A stretch of 64,000 nucleotides of DNA from Paenibacillus sediminis (lineage in GTDB: Bacteria; Bacillota; Bacilli; Paenibacillales; Paenibacillaceae), in NCBI RefSeq assembly GCF_017873765.1, contig NZ_JAGGKP010000001.1, positions 372,001 through 436,000 on the forward strand, read 5' to 3'. Under the pieces are notes generated by a model. It was not told the DNA's origin. It worked only from the letters and a program-made list of their open reading frames with translations, and ran no database searches. Each line of letters begins with the position of its first letter. Position 1 is the stretch's first letter. Position numbers and translations under genes: made by a program. Positions 11,364 through 20,620 of the stretch are shown here, piece after piece.

Positions 11364-12101
11364 ATGAGTAATTTCCATCGTACGGCGGGCCGTCTTATGG
11401 TGGCCTTAGATTGCCCGTCAGCAGAACAAGCTCGTGCGCTTGTGAGGCAGCTTGAAGGGATCCCTTGTTATATGAAAGTCGGGATGCAGCTGTTCTATAC
11501 AGCAGGTCCTGACTTTGTTAAAGAACTGAAGGCAAGTGGATATTCTGTCTTTCTAGATTTGAAAATGCATGATATTCCGAATACGGTGCGAGGCGGAGCG
11601 AACAGCATTACTCGCCTGGGTGTGGACATGTTCAATGTCCATGCCGCGGGCGGTGTGCAGATGATGCGTGCGGCCAGATTAGGCGCAGAAGAAGCGCTGG
11701 CAAAAGATCTTTCACTAAGTATGCCGCTAATTATCGCTGTAACGCAGCTTACGAGTACGGATCAGCGTACGCTGAATGACGAAATCGGCATTTCAGGTAC
11801 GGTGGAGCAAGCCGTTACGAAGTATGCGCTGTTGACGAAAGAAGCAGGGCTTGACGGCGTCGTCGCTTCTTCCTTAGAAGTCCCTGCAATTAAAGCAGCT
11901 TGCGGCTCAGCGTTTAAGACGATCACCCCAGGAATTCGCCTCCATGGAGGCGAGCTAGGCGATCAAGCACGTGTGCTAACACCTCGTGAAGCGATCCGTA
12001 ATGGCAGTGATTTTATCGTAGTTGGAAGGCCAATTACTGCATCGGCAAATCCGCGTGAAGCAGCAGAGCACATTATTGAGGAGATGAAGCAATCATGTTG
12101 A
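11364..12101 (+). CDS. pyrF: Orotidine 5'-phosphate decarboxylase
   Basis: A 245-residue TIM-barrel enzyme that decarboxylates OMP to UMP. The catalytic DLKMHDIPNTV motif lies near residue 60, and the phosphate-binding TPGIR and IVVGRPIT motifs are present in the second half. AAGGAGG (11346-11352) supports ATG 11364; the frame is open to 11328 but that start has no ribosome site. The gene follows carB directly, at the place where pyrK and pyrD lie in Bacillus subtilis. It overlaps pyrE by seven bases. Confidence 0.95.
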   Translation: MSNFHRTAGRLMVALDCPSAEQARALVRQLEGIPCYMKVGMQLFYTAGPDFVKELKASGYSVFLDLKMHDIPNTVRGGANSITRLGVDMFNVHAAGGVQMMRAARLGAEEALAKDLSLSMPLIIAVTQLTSTDQRTLNDEIGISGTVEQAVTKYALLTKEAGLDGVVASSLEVPAIKAACGSAFKTITPGIRLHGGELGDQARVLTPREAIRNGSDFIVVGRPITASANPREAAEHIIEEMKQSC

Positions 12102-12739
12102 ACCTAGATAACATATCTTTAGAGATTGCGTCGAATCTACTGCAGATCGAAGCGGTCTCCCTCCGGCCACATCAGCCTTTCACTTGGACATCCGGCATGA
12201 AATCACCGATTTATTGCGATAACCGGCTGACGATGTCCTATCCGGAAATTCGGGAGCGCATTGCCGATTCCTTTGCTACGATTATTCGAGAATTATATCC
12301 TGAGACGGAAGTAATTGCTGGAACGGCTACGGCCGGCATTCCGCATGCGGCATGGGTCGCTCAGAAGCTGAACTTGCCGATGGCATACATTCGTGACAAG
12401 GCAAAGGGACACGGCAAGGAGAATCAAATCGAAGGCATAATCAAGCCTGGACAAAAGGTAATCGTCATCGAAGATTTGATTTCAACTGGCGGCAGCTCAT
12501 TAAAAGCAGCTCTTGCTGTTAAAGATGCGGGAGCAGAGCCACTCGCTGTACTGGCGATATTCAGTTATCAATTGGACAAGGCTGTGAAAGCTTTTGAAGA
12601 CAGCGGTATTCCGCTTCAAACGTTATCTAATTACACCGATTTGATCGAAAGTGCTGTGAAGCTTGGTAAAATCAAAGAAGCTGATATATCGCTCTTACAA
12701 TCTTGGAGAAATGATCCTTCTTCGTTCGGCAATTCATAA
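12095..12739 (+). CDS. pyrE: Orotate phosphoribosyltransferase
   Basis: A 214-residue enzyme that joins orotate to PRPP to form OMP. The PRPP-binding motif VIVIEDLISTGGSS lies near residue 125, and the flexible-loop lysines (RDKAKGHGKENQIEG) are present. The start overlaps the end of pyrF, with GAGGAG seven to ten bases upstream inside pyrF. It is the last gene of the operon and is followed by a strong terminator. The PyrF-PyrE order matches other Firmicutes. Confidence 0.95.
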   Translation: MLNLDNISLEIASNLLQIEAVSLRPHQPFTWTSGMKSPIYCDNRLTMSYPEIRERIADSFATIIRELYPETEVIAGTATAGIPHAAWVAQKLNLPMAYIRDKAKGHGKENQIEGIIKPGQKVIVIEDLISTGGSSLKAALAVKDAGAEPLAVLAIFSYQLDKAVKAFEDSGIPLQTLSNYTDLIESAVKLGKIKEADISLLQSWRNDPSSFGNS

Positions 12740-12796
12740 TAATAATGACTATTCTTTAATCTCGTAAATATAGCCTTATTACTAGATTTGAGAGAG

Positions 12797-12827
12797 ACAG
12801 CCTGAAAGCATTCAGGCTGTTTTTTTA
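12797..12827 (+). terminator. Rho-independent terminator of the pyr operon
   Basis: A perfect ten-pair stem ACAGCCTGAA / TTCAGGCTGT with a four-base loop is followed by seven Ts. Confidence 0.94.
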
Positions 12828-12946
12828 TTGGAATGACTTGAAAATATTTCATTATTGTAAAAATAATTGTAACTTTTCCTGCCGCTATTTCGTTTATTAT
12901 GTAGCCATTGAGTAATTCATCTACCAAATAACAGGAGAACATTGAA

Positions 12947-13819
12947 ATGAAGTTATGGTTTCGAAAACGCTCCTCACCTCATGAATCTGCACCACAGACG
13001 ACAGCGAATGAACCTCACACAACACACATCGAACATACTCTCTCTACTATTGATGATGATTCTCATCCTTTAATAACGGACACCTCAATCGAATCTACTT
13101 CCTCTCATGTAGTCACAGCTGATTCTAAGCAGACGGATCAACCAAGTGAGCCAATACTCACGGTTCGTGAGGTACATCGAATTTTTGAGACAGGGAGTGC
13201 AGAAATTCACGTACTTAAAGGTATCAATATGGAAGTTCGTCCTGGACAGCTTGTTATGTTAAAGGGGAGATCGGGCTCTGGGAAAACAACGCTGCTCAAC
13301 ATGTTAGGGGGGCTTGATCTACCAAGCAGAGGGGAAATTTACTTCAACAAATTTCCACTGCATGGGTGGAATGATGATGAGCGGACTCAACTGCGGCGCA
13401 AAGAAATCGGGTTTGTTTTTCAAGCTTTTGCGCTGTTGCCGTTGTTATCAGCCCGTGAGAATGTCGAGCTGTCGCTGCGAATGGCGTCTGTTCCTAAGGA
13501 AGAGTGGGACGACCGAGTGAAGCATTGCCTCGATTTGGTCGGTCTTAGCAAACGGATGAATCATCGTCCATTTGAATTATCAGGGGGGGAACAGCAGCGC
13601 GTCGCTATTGCGAAAGCAATAGCCCATCGTCCTAAACTGCTGCTGGCAGACGAACCAACAGCGAATTTGGATTCCCAAATGGGGGCGCAAGTGATGTCCG
13701 TATTCAGAAATATTATTGCGACAGAAAACGTAACTATCTGCATGACAACACACGATCTTACAATTTTGGAGGTAGCGGACCATGTCTACGAAATGGTGGA
13801 CGGCAAATTTATTTCGTAA
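12947..13819 (+). CDS. ABC transporter ATPase (MacB/LolD-like) with disordered N-terminal extension
   Basis: A 290-residue ATP-binding subunit. The nucleotide-binding domain begins near residue 70 and has a Walker A (GRSGSGKTTLLNML), the Q-loop FVFQAFALLP, the signature [14 protein letters not shown] and a Walker B (LLLADEPTANLD). It resembles ATPases partnering FtsX/MacB-type permeases. The first ~68 residues are rich in Ser, Thr, His and acidic residues and look disordered. They are real on present evidence, since AGGAG lies nine bases before the ATG and there is no usable start further in. It opens a five-gene cluster and overlaps the next gene by 38 bases. The cargo is not readable. Confidence 0.88.
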   Translation: MKLWFRKRSSPHESAPQTTANEPHTTHIEHTLSTIDDDSHPLITDTSIESTSSHVVTADSKQTDQPSEPILTVREVHRIFETGSAEIHVLKGINMEVRPGQLVMLKGRSGSGKTTLLNMLGGLDLPSRGEIYFNKFPLHGWNDDERTQLRRKEIGFVFQAFALLPLLSARENVELSLRMASVPKEEWDDRVKHCLDLVGLSKRMNHRPFELSGGEQQRVAIAKAIAHRPKLLLADEPTANLDSQMGAQVMSVFRNIIATENVTICMTTHDLTILEVADHVYEMVDGKFIS

Positions 13820-14870
13820 AGAGACGAGAGCACGAAAAATTTGTCTATTGATTTTGTGCAGCAGCCTTCTGCTAACAGCCGGTTGTTCACTTTTACCGAA
13901 GGAAAATGAGGAAGAAGTGCTTCCGGAGATCACTGCCCCTACGATATCTAAGAAACCGGAATACGAAGTTCGCAAAGAAACGCTGGAGACGAAAGTGTCT
14001 GGCATTGGGAAATTGATGAGTGAGCGAGAAGAAGTACTATTTTTTACAGCCGATAGTTTACATGTGCAAGAGTTGTACGTGAAAAATGGAGACAAAGTGA
14101 AAAAAGGAGCGCTTATTGCCAAATTAGATGTTGAGGATTTGGAAAAGCAGCTCCGGCAAAAGAAATTAGAAATGCGCAAGCTTGAAGTTCAGATGAAGGA
14201 AACGCTCCGTACGAAGGAAGATATGGATCCAGTTGAATATGAAGGAGCGGTCATTTCTTTTGAGGAGAGCAGACAGGCGCTGACCGATTTAGAAAATGAA
14301 ATTGCCAAAGCAACATTGACAGCTCCTTTTGATGGTACGGTTGTATCAGTCAATGTGAAGAAAGGCGATCAAGTAAAGGCTTACGATCCGATTGCTACAG
14401 TGGCAGATACGACTCATTTGCTCGTTGCAGCAAGCTTCGATAAAGAAGATTTGCAGAAGGTTGCAGTAGGAATGAAAGCGGATGTAACGATTCAAACGGT
14501 AGGGGATTTTACGGGAAAAGTGAAAGTGATTCCAACGATTCAGGATGATTCGAACAACTCTGACGGAGGCGGAGGCAATCAGCGGCCTAATGACGACTCC
14601 ATTGATAAATACCTAATCGTTGAACTTGATAAAAAGCCAAGTGGACTTAATCGCGGCAATCCTCTGAGTGTATCGATTGTTACTCAGCGTAAAGAGAATG
14701 CGATCCTCATTCCACTGTCTGCACTGCGTACGATTGGTTCAAGAACGTATGTGCAAGTTGTAGATGAGAACGGGAAGCGTGAAGTGGACGTGGAAGTTGG
14801 TCAGCAGACTTCTACAGATGTAGAGATTGTTAAGGGACTCACTCCAGGACAGAAAGTAGTGGGTCGTTAA
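13782..14870 (+). CDS. Membrane-fusion (HlyD/MacA-like) lipoprotein of an ABC exporter
   Basis: A 362-residue periplasmic-adaptor-type protein. A signal peptide ends in the lipobox LLTAGC, so it should be anchored to the outer face of the membrane. A biotinyl/lipoyl-like half (LHVQELYVKNGDKVKKGALIAKLD), a helical hairpin (about residues 120-175) and the second half-lipoyl (ATLTAPFDGTVVSVNVKKGD) are in the order usual for MacA/YknX proteins. An Asn/Gly-rich insert follows near residue 260. GGAGG lies eight bases before the ATG inside the ATPase gene. In Gram-positive bacteria such adaptors work with a MacB-like permease and ATPase, both adjacent here. Confidence 0.88.
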   Translation: MSTKWWTANLFRKETRARKICLLILCSSLLLTAGCSLLPKENEEEVLPEITAPTISKKPEYEVRKETLETKVSGIGKLMSEREEVLFFTADSLHVQELYVKNGDKVKKGALIAKLDVEDLEKQLRQKKLEMRKLEVQMKETLRTKEDMDPVEYEGAVISFEESRQALTDLENEIAKATLTAPFDGTVVSVNVKKGDQVKAYDPIATVADTTHLLVAASFDKEDLQKVAVGMKADVTIQTVGDFTGKVKVIPTIQDDSNNSDGGGGNQRPNDDSIDKYLIVELDKKPSGLNRGNPLSVSIVTQRKENAILIPLSALRTIGSRTYVQVVDENGKREVDVEVGQQTSTDVEIVKGLTPGQKVVGR

Positions 14871-17782
14871 TGGGCATGCCGATATTTCGTTTTTTAGTTC
14901 GTAAAATGTGGAACACAAGATGGCTGACGATGAGTACCCTTCTCGGCTTAATTATGGCTGTAGCATTCACAATCAGCATTCCGATGTACGCGGACGGAGC
15001 ACTGAAACGTGTTGTTGTACAGTCTCTGAAAGAGGAAAGCAAAGGCCTGCCGGCAGGTTCCCTCCTTATGAGCTATCAGGTGCCTGGTGGTTCCAAGACA
15101 GACCGAGGGGGGCTGGATCAGGTTGATAAGTATATTCGTGAAGAAGTCCCGAAAGACATCGGATTTCCATATGATGCGTTCGTCAATACGAGGGCGATTC
15201 GCAGTACTGAGGTAAGTCCCGAAGATCCGACAAAGGTAGACGCAAGCCGAACGCGTACGATGTCAATTGTAACGTTCTCGAACCTTAAAGATCATATCAA
15301 TTTGACGAATGGGAAAATGTACGCGGACAATGCGCAAGATGGCGTCATTGAAGCGTTAATGCTTGAAGAAGGCATGTACCGCAATGATCTTCATGTCGGC
15401 GATATTTTGGAGTACCCGGTATACAGCGGACTTGATATCGTACTCCGTGTTAAAATCGTCGGTTCGTTCGAAGCGAAGAATGCGGCGGATCCATACTGGT
15501 TCCAAGGCTTTGAAGGTCTCATGAACAGCTTCTTTATTAGCGATAAAGCGTTTAACGTGGATTTGATGCAAAAGCAATCCGTCCCAATCAATAGTTCCAG
15601 TTGGTACTACGCCTTTAACTTACAGGATGTGAAGACAAGTCAGCTCTCTCCGCTGGGGCGTACTTTAGAACGGCTTAATATTGAGCTGTATCAACGTCTG
15701 AAAGATACGAAAGTAGATATTTCTTTTGGCGATTTGCTGAAGGAGTTCCGCATCCAAAGCTTGCAAATGCAGACGATGTTATTTACGCTCGCTGCACCGA
15801 TGATCGCGATGGTTATCTATTTTATTGTGATGAATGCAAGACAATCTCTTAGTAAGCAGGAAAGTGATATTGCAGTGCTTCGCAGCCGAGGCGCTTCTAC
15901 GAATCAAATTATTTGGATTTATTTGCTTGAAGGTGTTGTTTTAGGCGGAGCTGCGATGATTGTTGGACCATTCTTGGGTTGGTTCATGGCTAAAAGTATA
16001 GGTTCAGCAAGCGGTTTTCTGACTTTTGTCGATCGCAAATCAATTCCGGTTGGTATTTCATTTGATGCGCTTGTTGTCGGGATGTTAGCGGTGGTCATCG
16101 CCATATTAGCTACTGTTATTCCGGCGATTAGCTATGCTAGATCATCTATCGTGAATACGAGACGCAAACAGGCTCGCTCAGATCGTAAACCGGTCTGGCA
16201 ACGCTGGTATCTGGACCTTCTGCTAATAGTTGTTACAGGGTATGGATATTATCTGCTTTATGAACGTCAATTGTTAACGTTTCAGAGCGGTATAACGACC
16301 GATCAGCTTCAAATACAGCCTGTACTGTTCTTTATTCCAGCATTAGCGATTTTTTCGTTGGGGATGTTTTTTCTAAGAATTTTTCCTCTGTTGCTCAGAA
16401 TCATTCGCTGGATCGGCAGAAAAACGCTGCCGGTGCCTATGTATCTTAGCTTAACGCAGTTATCTAGATCTTCTTTAGCTTATTACCCGCTTATGATTCT
16501 GCTCATTTTGACTCTAGGTCTCGGTGTGTATAATGCATCTGCCGCACGAACCATTGATTTGAACTCAACAGAGCGAACGCTATACAAGTATGGTACAGAT
16601 GTCATCATGCAAACGGTCTGGGAAGGTTCAGCAGAAGTGACTCCCCCTCAGAATGGAGGAGGTAATGGAAATGGCGGTGCAGGAGGCAATCCGAATGACC
16701 CTGGCAACGGCGGAAACGGCGGGGCAAATCCGGGAGGGGCACCGGGAGGAAGTCCTGGCGGACAGCAACAAAGGCCCACTAAAATTATTTATTCCGAGCC
16801 GCCGTTTGAGATCTTTCGGCATTTGGATGGGGTAGACCATGCAGCAAGGGTCCTAGAGACGAAAGGGAACGTAGTTGTATCGGGGAAATCGATTGGCCAA
16901 GGAATGGTCATGGGGATCGATAACGTTGATTTTGCTAAGGTGGCTTGGTTTCGGAACGATTTGTTTCCCGTCCATCCTTTTAAATACTTGAACTTGCTTG
17001 GGAAATATGAAGGAGCGGTTCTCGTTTCGTCCAACGTAGCAGAGAAATATCAACTGAAGCCCGGGGACATCATCTCGATCGCTCTTCAAGAGCAGCCAGT
17101 TGAATTTGTGGTGTACGCTGTTTTACCGTATTGGCCTAGTCAATATCCTGATGAGATTCCATTCTTCATTGCCAATTTGGACTATATTTATGATCAAGTT
17201 CCGCTCATTCCTTATGAGGTGTGGCTTAAGATGAAACCGGGTGCTAAAGTTGCGCCGCTTATGGATCAGCTAACGAAGGCGGGAATTGAACTGTCTTCTG
17301 TGAAAGATGTGCGAAATGAACTGGTTGTCCAAAGCAAGCATCCTACACGCGGCGGCGTGTTTGGAATTTTGAGCTTAGGATTTCTAGTTTCAGTCATTAT
17401 CTCATTAATTGGGTATGTGTTGTATTGGTTTTTCAATCTGTCGGGTCGTGTTGTGCAGTTCGGTATACTCCGTGCAATGGGACTTTCGAGGAAGCAGTTA
17501 ACTGTAATGCTTCTATCAGAGCAAGTATTAACCGCTGGCTTAGCGATCGCTCTAGGAATTGGAATTGGTAAGTTAGCCAGTAAATTGTTCCTTCCGTTTC
17601 TGCAAACGGCTGATAATGTGACGACTCAAGTGCCTCCGTTCCACATCGTGTTCGATTCGCAAGATACGTTCCAGCTATATGGGGTAATAGCGGTCATGCT
17701 GGGTACAGGTGCACTTCTGTTATTCTGGCAAATTCGGAGACTTCGAGTCCATCAAGCTGTCAAAATGGGAGAGGAGAGGTAA
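14870..17782 (+). CDS. Large FtsX-type ABC permease with Gly/Asn-rich extracellular linker
   Basis: A 970-residue membrane protein. One helix is near residues 17-36, followed by an extracellular domain of about 260 residues. A group of helices spans about 303-550, a second large extracellular domain 560-845, and three final helices lie after 850. Each half has FtsX-like permease character (for example VLRSRGASTNQI and FGILRAMGLSRKQL before membrane helices), so it looks like a duplicated or fused permease. At about residues 595-640 lies a low-complexity Gly/Asn/Pro run. The start overlaps the adaptor stop by one base; ATG 14876 is an alternative. It is the membrane core of the cluster, and two ATPases flank it. 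Confidence 0.85.
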   Translation: MGMPIFRFLVRKMWNTRWLTMSTLLGLIMAVAFTISIPMYADGALKRVVVQSLKEESKGLPAGSLLMSYQVPGGSKTDRGGLDQVDKYIREEVPKDIGFPYDAFVNTRAIRSTEVSPEDPTKVDASRTRTMSIVTFSNLKDHINLTNGKMYADNAQDGVIEALMLEEGMYRNDLHVGDILEYPVYSGLDIVLRVKIVGSFEAKNAADPYWFQGFEGLMNSFFISDKAFNVDLMQKQSVPINSSSWYYAFNLQDVKTSQLSPLGRTLERLNIELYQRLKDTKVDISFGDLLKEFRIQSLQMQTMLFTLAAPMIAMVIYFIVMNARQSLSKQESDIAVLRSRGASTNQIIWIYLLEGVVLGGAAMIVGPFLGWFMAKSIGSASGFLTFVDRKSIPVGISFDALVVGMLAVVIAILATVIPAISYARSSIVNTRRKQARSDRKPVWQRWYLDLLLIVVTGYGYYLLYERQLLTFQSGITTDQLQIQPVLFFIPALAIFSLGMFFLRIFPLLLRIIRWIGRKTLPVPMYLSLTQLSRSSLAYYPLMILLILTLGLGVYNASAARTIDLNSTERTLYKYGTDVIMQTVWEGSAEVTPPQNGGGNGNGGAGGNPNDPGNGGNGGANPGGAPGGSPGGQQQRPTKIIYSEPPFEIFRHLDGVDHAARVLETKGNVVVSGKSIGQGMVMGIDNVDFAKVAWFRNDLFPVHPFKYLNLLGKYEGAVLVSSNVAEKYQLKPGDIISIALQEQPVEFVVYAVLPYWPSQYPDEIPFFIANLDYIYDQVPLIPYEVWLKMKPGAKVAPLMDQLTKAGIELSSVKDVRNELVVQSKHPTRGGVFGILSLGFLVSVIISLIGYVLYWFFNLSGRVVQFGILRAMGLSRKQLTVMLLSEQVLTAGLAIALGIGIGKLASKLFLPFLQTADNVTTQVPPFHIVFDSQDTFQLYGVIAVMLGTGALLLFWQIRRLRVHQAVKMGEER

Positions 17783-17785
17783 CGG

Positions 17786-18670
17786 ATGATTGAATGTGAA
17801 GGGCTCGTTAAAATTTTTAAATCTGAAGAAATCGAAGTTGTTGCCCTCCAAGGTTTGAACCTGAGCGTGAAGCAAGGAGAGATGATGGCCATCATCGGCA
17901 ATAGCGGCAGTGGCAAATCGACACTTCTTAATATTCTTGGCGGGCTCGATCGTCCTTCTGCTGGATTTGTTAAAGTGGGGGATTGGGATTTACTCAAAAT
18001 TAGTGACGAGCAGCTCGTAGATTATAAACGGAATACAGTAGGTTTTGTATGGCAAAATAACGCACGAAATTTGCTTCCGTATTTATCGGCGCTTGAGAAT
18101 GTGGAAATGCCTATGATGCTTACTGGCAAGGTGGATCGGCAGTATGCTGTGCAGCTGCTTGAATGGGTCGGTCTGAAAGACCGTATGCATAACAAACTTC
18201 ATCAGCTTTCAGGTGGTGAACAACAGCGGGTAGCCATTGCGATATCTCTAGCTAACCGCCCGAAAATATTGTTAGCAGACGAACCAACAGGTTCTGTGGA
18301 TACACAAACGTCAGATCTTATTATGAATATTTTCCGTCATATGAATAAGGAGCTTGGAGTCAGTATTGTCATAGTAACGCATGACTTGACTTTAGCAGGG
18401 AAGGTTGATCGGGTCGTGGCGATACGCGATGGCTTAACGAGCACAGAGTTTATTAAGCGGAATCCGAATTTAGACTTAGCTGCTAATCACGGCTTTGATC
18501 ATGGAAGCGATTTGCACGAAGTTCATGAAGCGTATGTTGTAGTCGACCGAGTAGGGAGACTTCAAGTGCCTAAAGAGTATTTACATGCGCTATCGATCGT
18601 CGATAAAGCTTCTATGGAGTTTGATGGTGAGAAAATTATTATTACTGCACCGAAATCATTGGAGGGATAA
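17786..18670 (+). CDS. Second ABC transporter ATPase of the cluster
   Basis: A 294-residue ATPase with Walker A ([16 protein letters not shown]), Q-loop [13 protein letters not shown], signature [14 protein letters not shown] and Walker B ([12 protein letters not shown]). The core is LolD/MacB-like. The C-terminus extends about 65 residues past the usual end ([18 protein letters not shown]), a possible regulatory or substrate-sensing tail. It begins three bases after the permease stop. It is clearly distinct from the ATPase at 12947, so the transporter may use an asymmetric pair of nucleotide-binding domains. Confidence 0.88.
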   Translation: MIECEGLVKIFKSEEIEVVALQGLNLSVKQGEMMAIIGNSGSGKSTLLNILGGLDRPSAGFVKVGDWDLLKISDEQLVDYKRNTVGFVWQNNARNLLPYLSALENVEMPMMLTGKVDRQYAVQLLEWVGLKDRMHNKLHQLSGGEQQRVAIAISLANRPKILLADEPTGSVDTQTSDLIMNIFRHMNKELGVSIVIVTHDLTLAGKVDRVVAIRDGLTSTEFIKRNPNLDLAANHGFDHGSDLHEVHEAYVVVDRVGRLQVPKEYLHALSIVDKASMEFDGEKIIITAPKSLEG

Positions 18671-18676
18671 AAACTA

Positions 18677-20167
18677 GTGAAGAACATAAAGTCTTCTGTC
18701 ATTCGAAAGACGGTATCTGTATTACTCGCGACGACACTCTTTGGATCATTAATTGTGGGCTGCACGCCTAATAAACAATCGGACCAACCTAAAGAAAAAG
18801 TGCTGCGTATTGGCACGATTTACGGAGGTCCAGATGATTCTTATTTCCGTCAACAATTTACGGACATTTTCGAATACACGCATCCTAATATTAAGGTTGA
18901 AATCGTACCTGCCGTAGATTACAGTCAATATCGATATGTTGATCCTGAGAAGCAAAGTCAAGACCCGATTGATTATGTAGAGAGTACGAAGAAACTTTTG
19001 ACTGGAGACAATCCGGTTGATGTTATCGTTGGAGATACGAATATTGTAAAATCCTTAATACAAGAAAATTTATTAAAGCAGCTCGATCCGCTCATGCAAG
19101 AGGATAAATTCGATACTTCTGATTTCGTACCGACCGTTATTGATGGAATTAAAGATTTAGGAGACGGAAGCGGATTGTATGCTTTGTCACCGACCTTTTC
19201 ATCTTCTGCCCTTTTTTATAACAAAAAGATTTTTCAAGATGCAGGCGTAGATTTACCAAAAGACGGTATGACCTGGGATGAAGCCTTTGATTTAGCAAGA
19301 CTTGTTGCTAAGGGTGAAGGTAAAGACAGAGTGTACGGTATTTCATTCAATCGCTATCAAGGCGGGGATCCTTACTATGATGCGATGACTTATTCTGCTC
19401 CTCTTCAGCTCAGAACATTTGATGAGAAGGCAGAGAAAATGACGGTAAATACGCCGCAGTGGGAGAAAGTCTGGAGTACGATAAGCAAGCTGGTTAAGGA
19501 TAAAATTGTTCCGACCAATGATCAACAGAGTAATGGAAAAGTAGAAGCAGCCGCCTCATATAATCCAATTCAAGGGGATTTGTTCCTAAGCAGTAAAGTA
19601 GCGATGACGATTGGCGATAGCAATTACGTTACTGAGCTCAATGATGCGAATAAAAACGCTGAGAAAATTAAAGATTTTCATAAGGTAGATTGGGATATTG
19701 TTACGATTCCAACCCACCCGGAGAAACCGGGTATTGGCGGCAACATTTATTTGAGTAACTTGATGGCTATTAACAGTAATGCGCAAAATCCAGAAGACGC
19801 TTGGGAATTTATTAAGTTTCTGAACAGTGAAGAATGGGCTAAAATAAAATCACGCAGCAGCAGCTATGAAATGGTTGCACGTAAATCATACATTCAGCCT
19901 AGAGAAGGTCTGACTTACAATATTCAAGCTTTCTATACGCTGAAGCCCGTTCCGCCAGCCAACACGAGAGATGATCAATTGTATCAAAAGATGCCAAATT
20001 TATGGCTAGTCAGTGATCAAGGACGTACCTTCTTCCAAGAGGTGATCGATAATAAGAAGACACCAGCTGAAGCTCTTCAGGCTTGGGAGAAAAAAGGAAA
20101 TGAAATGCTGCTTGAAATGAAAAATAATCCAACAGGAAAACCAGCCGAAGTTAAACCAGCGAATTAA
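18677..20167 (+). CDS. Extracellular solute-binding lipoprotein (sugar-type) linked to the ABC cluster
   Basis: A 496-residue family 1 solute-binding protein with a GTG start; GGAGGGA lies nine bases upstream, within the end of the ATPase gene. The signal peptide ends in lipobox LIVGC. The body has the typical layout (RIGTIYGGPDDSYFRQQF at the N-terminus, then the DVIVGDTNIVKSL and ALSPTFSSSALFYNKK segments). Such proteins normally feed importers with six-helix permeases. Finding one as the fifth gene of an FtsX-type exporter-like cluster is odd. It may sense or deliver a ligand to the complex rather than serve plain import; that is inference. Confidence 0.85.
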   Translation: MKNIKSSVIRKTVSVLLATTLFGSLIVGCTPNKQSDQPKEKVLRIGTIYGGPDDSYFRQQFTDIFEYTHPNIKVEIVPAVDYSQYRYVDPEKQSQDPIDYVESTKKLLTGDNPVDVIVGDTNIVKSLIQENLLKQLDPLMQEDKFDTSDFVPTVIDGIKDLGDGSGLYALSPTFSSSALFYNKKIFQDAGVDLPKDGMTWDEAFDLARLVAKGEGKDRVYGISFNRYQGGDPYYDAMTYSAPLQLRTFDEKAEKMTVNTPQWEKVWSTISKLVKDKIVPTNDQQSNGKVEAAASYNPIQGDLFLSSKVAMTIGDSNYVTELNDANKNAEKIKDFHKVDWDIVTIPTHPEKPGIGGNIYLSNLMAINSNAQNPEDAWEFIKFLNSEEWAKIKSRSSSYEMVARKSYIQPREGLTYNIQAFYTLKPVPPANTRDDQLYQKMPNLWLVSDQGRTFFQEVIDNKKTPAEALQAWEKKGNEMLLEMKNNPTGKPAEVKPAN

Positions 20168-20176
20168 TCATAATGA

Positions 20177-20200
20177 GCCGCCCATAGGGCGGCTTTTTTT
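20177..20200 (+). terminator. Rho-independent terminator after the solute-binding lipoprotein
   Basis: GCCGCCC and GGGCGGC pair around an ATA loop, followed by seven Ts. It closes the five-gene ABC cluster. Confidence 0.93.
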
Positions 20201-20264
20201 ACGTAATTATGGGTAATCTAATATTAATTGCAACAAGAGACATCATAAAAAGGGTGAGACAACG

Positions 20265-20429
20265 ATGAAATGGGTATATTTCAGCAAATTGTATGCGACA
20301 AAATTTCAAGCAGGCTGCTTAGCTAGAAGGTTGGAACGAGACAGTTGGTTGTATGGATTTAACGACCCGCGTGAAATTGAAATATTTCGGTCTAAAAGAG
20401 GTCGATATGGTGTACGATTTATCATTTAA
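20265..20429 (+). CDS. Small basic protein of unknown function (54 residues)
   Basis: ATG at 20265, TAA at 20427-20429. The product starts MKWVYFSKLYATKFQAGC and ends RGRYGVRFII. It is basic and aromatic-rich, with no signal peptide or membrane segment. AGGGTGAG lies about eight bases before the ATG. It sits alone between a terminator and the tRNA promoter. The codon pattern and ribosome site support it, but I do not recognise a family. Confidence 0.6.
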   Translation: MKWVYFSKLYATKFQAGCLARRLERDSWLYGFNDPREIEIFRSKRGRYGVRFII

Positions 20430-20451
20430 TAAAATCTTTTAAATTTATATA

Positions 20452-20481
20452 TTGACGTGGTCCATAGGTATCGTGTATATT
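20452..20481 (+). promoter_or_regulatory. Promoter of the tRNA cluster
   Basis: TTGACG (20452-20457) and TATATT (20476-20481) are 18 bases apart and end 18 bases before the first tRNA. Confidence 0.7.
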
Positions 20482-20499
20482 ATTAATTGTCGCTATTGA

Positions 20500-20573
20500 C
20501 GCGGGGTGGAGCAGCTCGGTAGCTCGTCGGGCTCATAACCCGAAGGCCGCAGGTTCAAATCCTGCCCCCGCAA
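20500..20573 (+). tRNA. Initiator tRNA-fMet (CAU)
   Basis: The cloverleaf has acceptor arms CGCGGGG and CCCCGCA, so position 1 C faces A, the mismatch that marks bacterial initiator tRNAs. The anticodon stem has three G-C pairs (GGG CTCATAA CCC) and the anticodon is CAT. The T-loop is GTTCAAAT. The 3' CCA is not encoded. Confidence 0.93.
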
Positions 20574-20620
20574 TTATGCTTTTTAAGCGACAATAATTGA
20601 AAATGTACGGCGAATGATAA

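Noticed and set aside
13580..14179. 199-codon minus-strand frame
   Set aside because: Antisense to the ATPase and adaptor genes, both of which have full family motifs.
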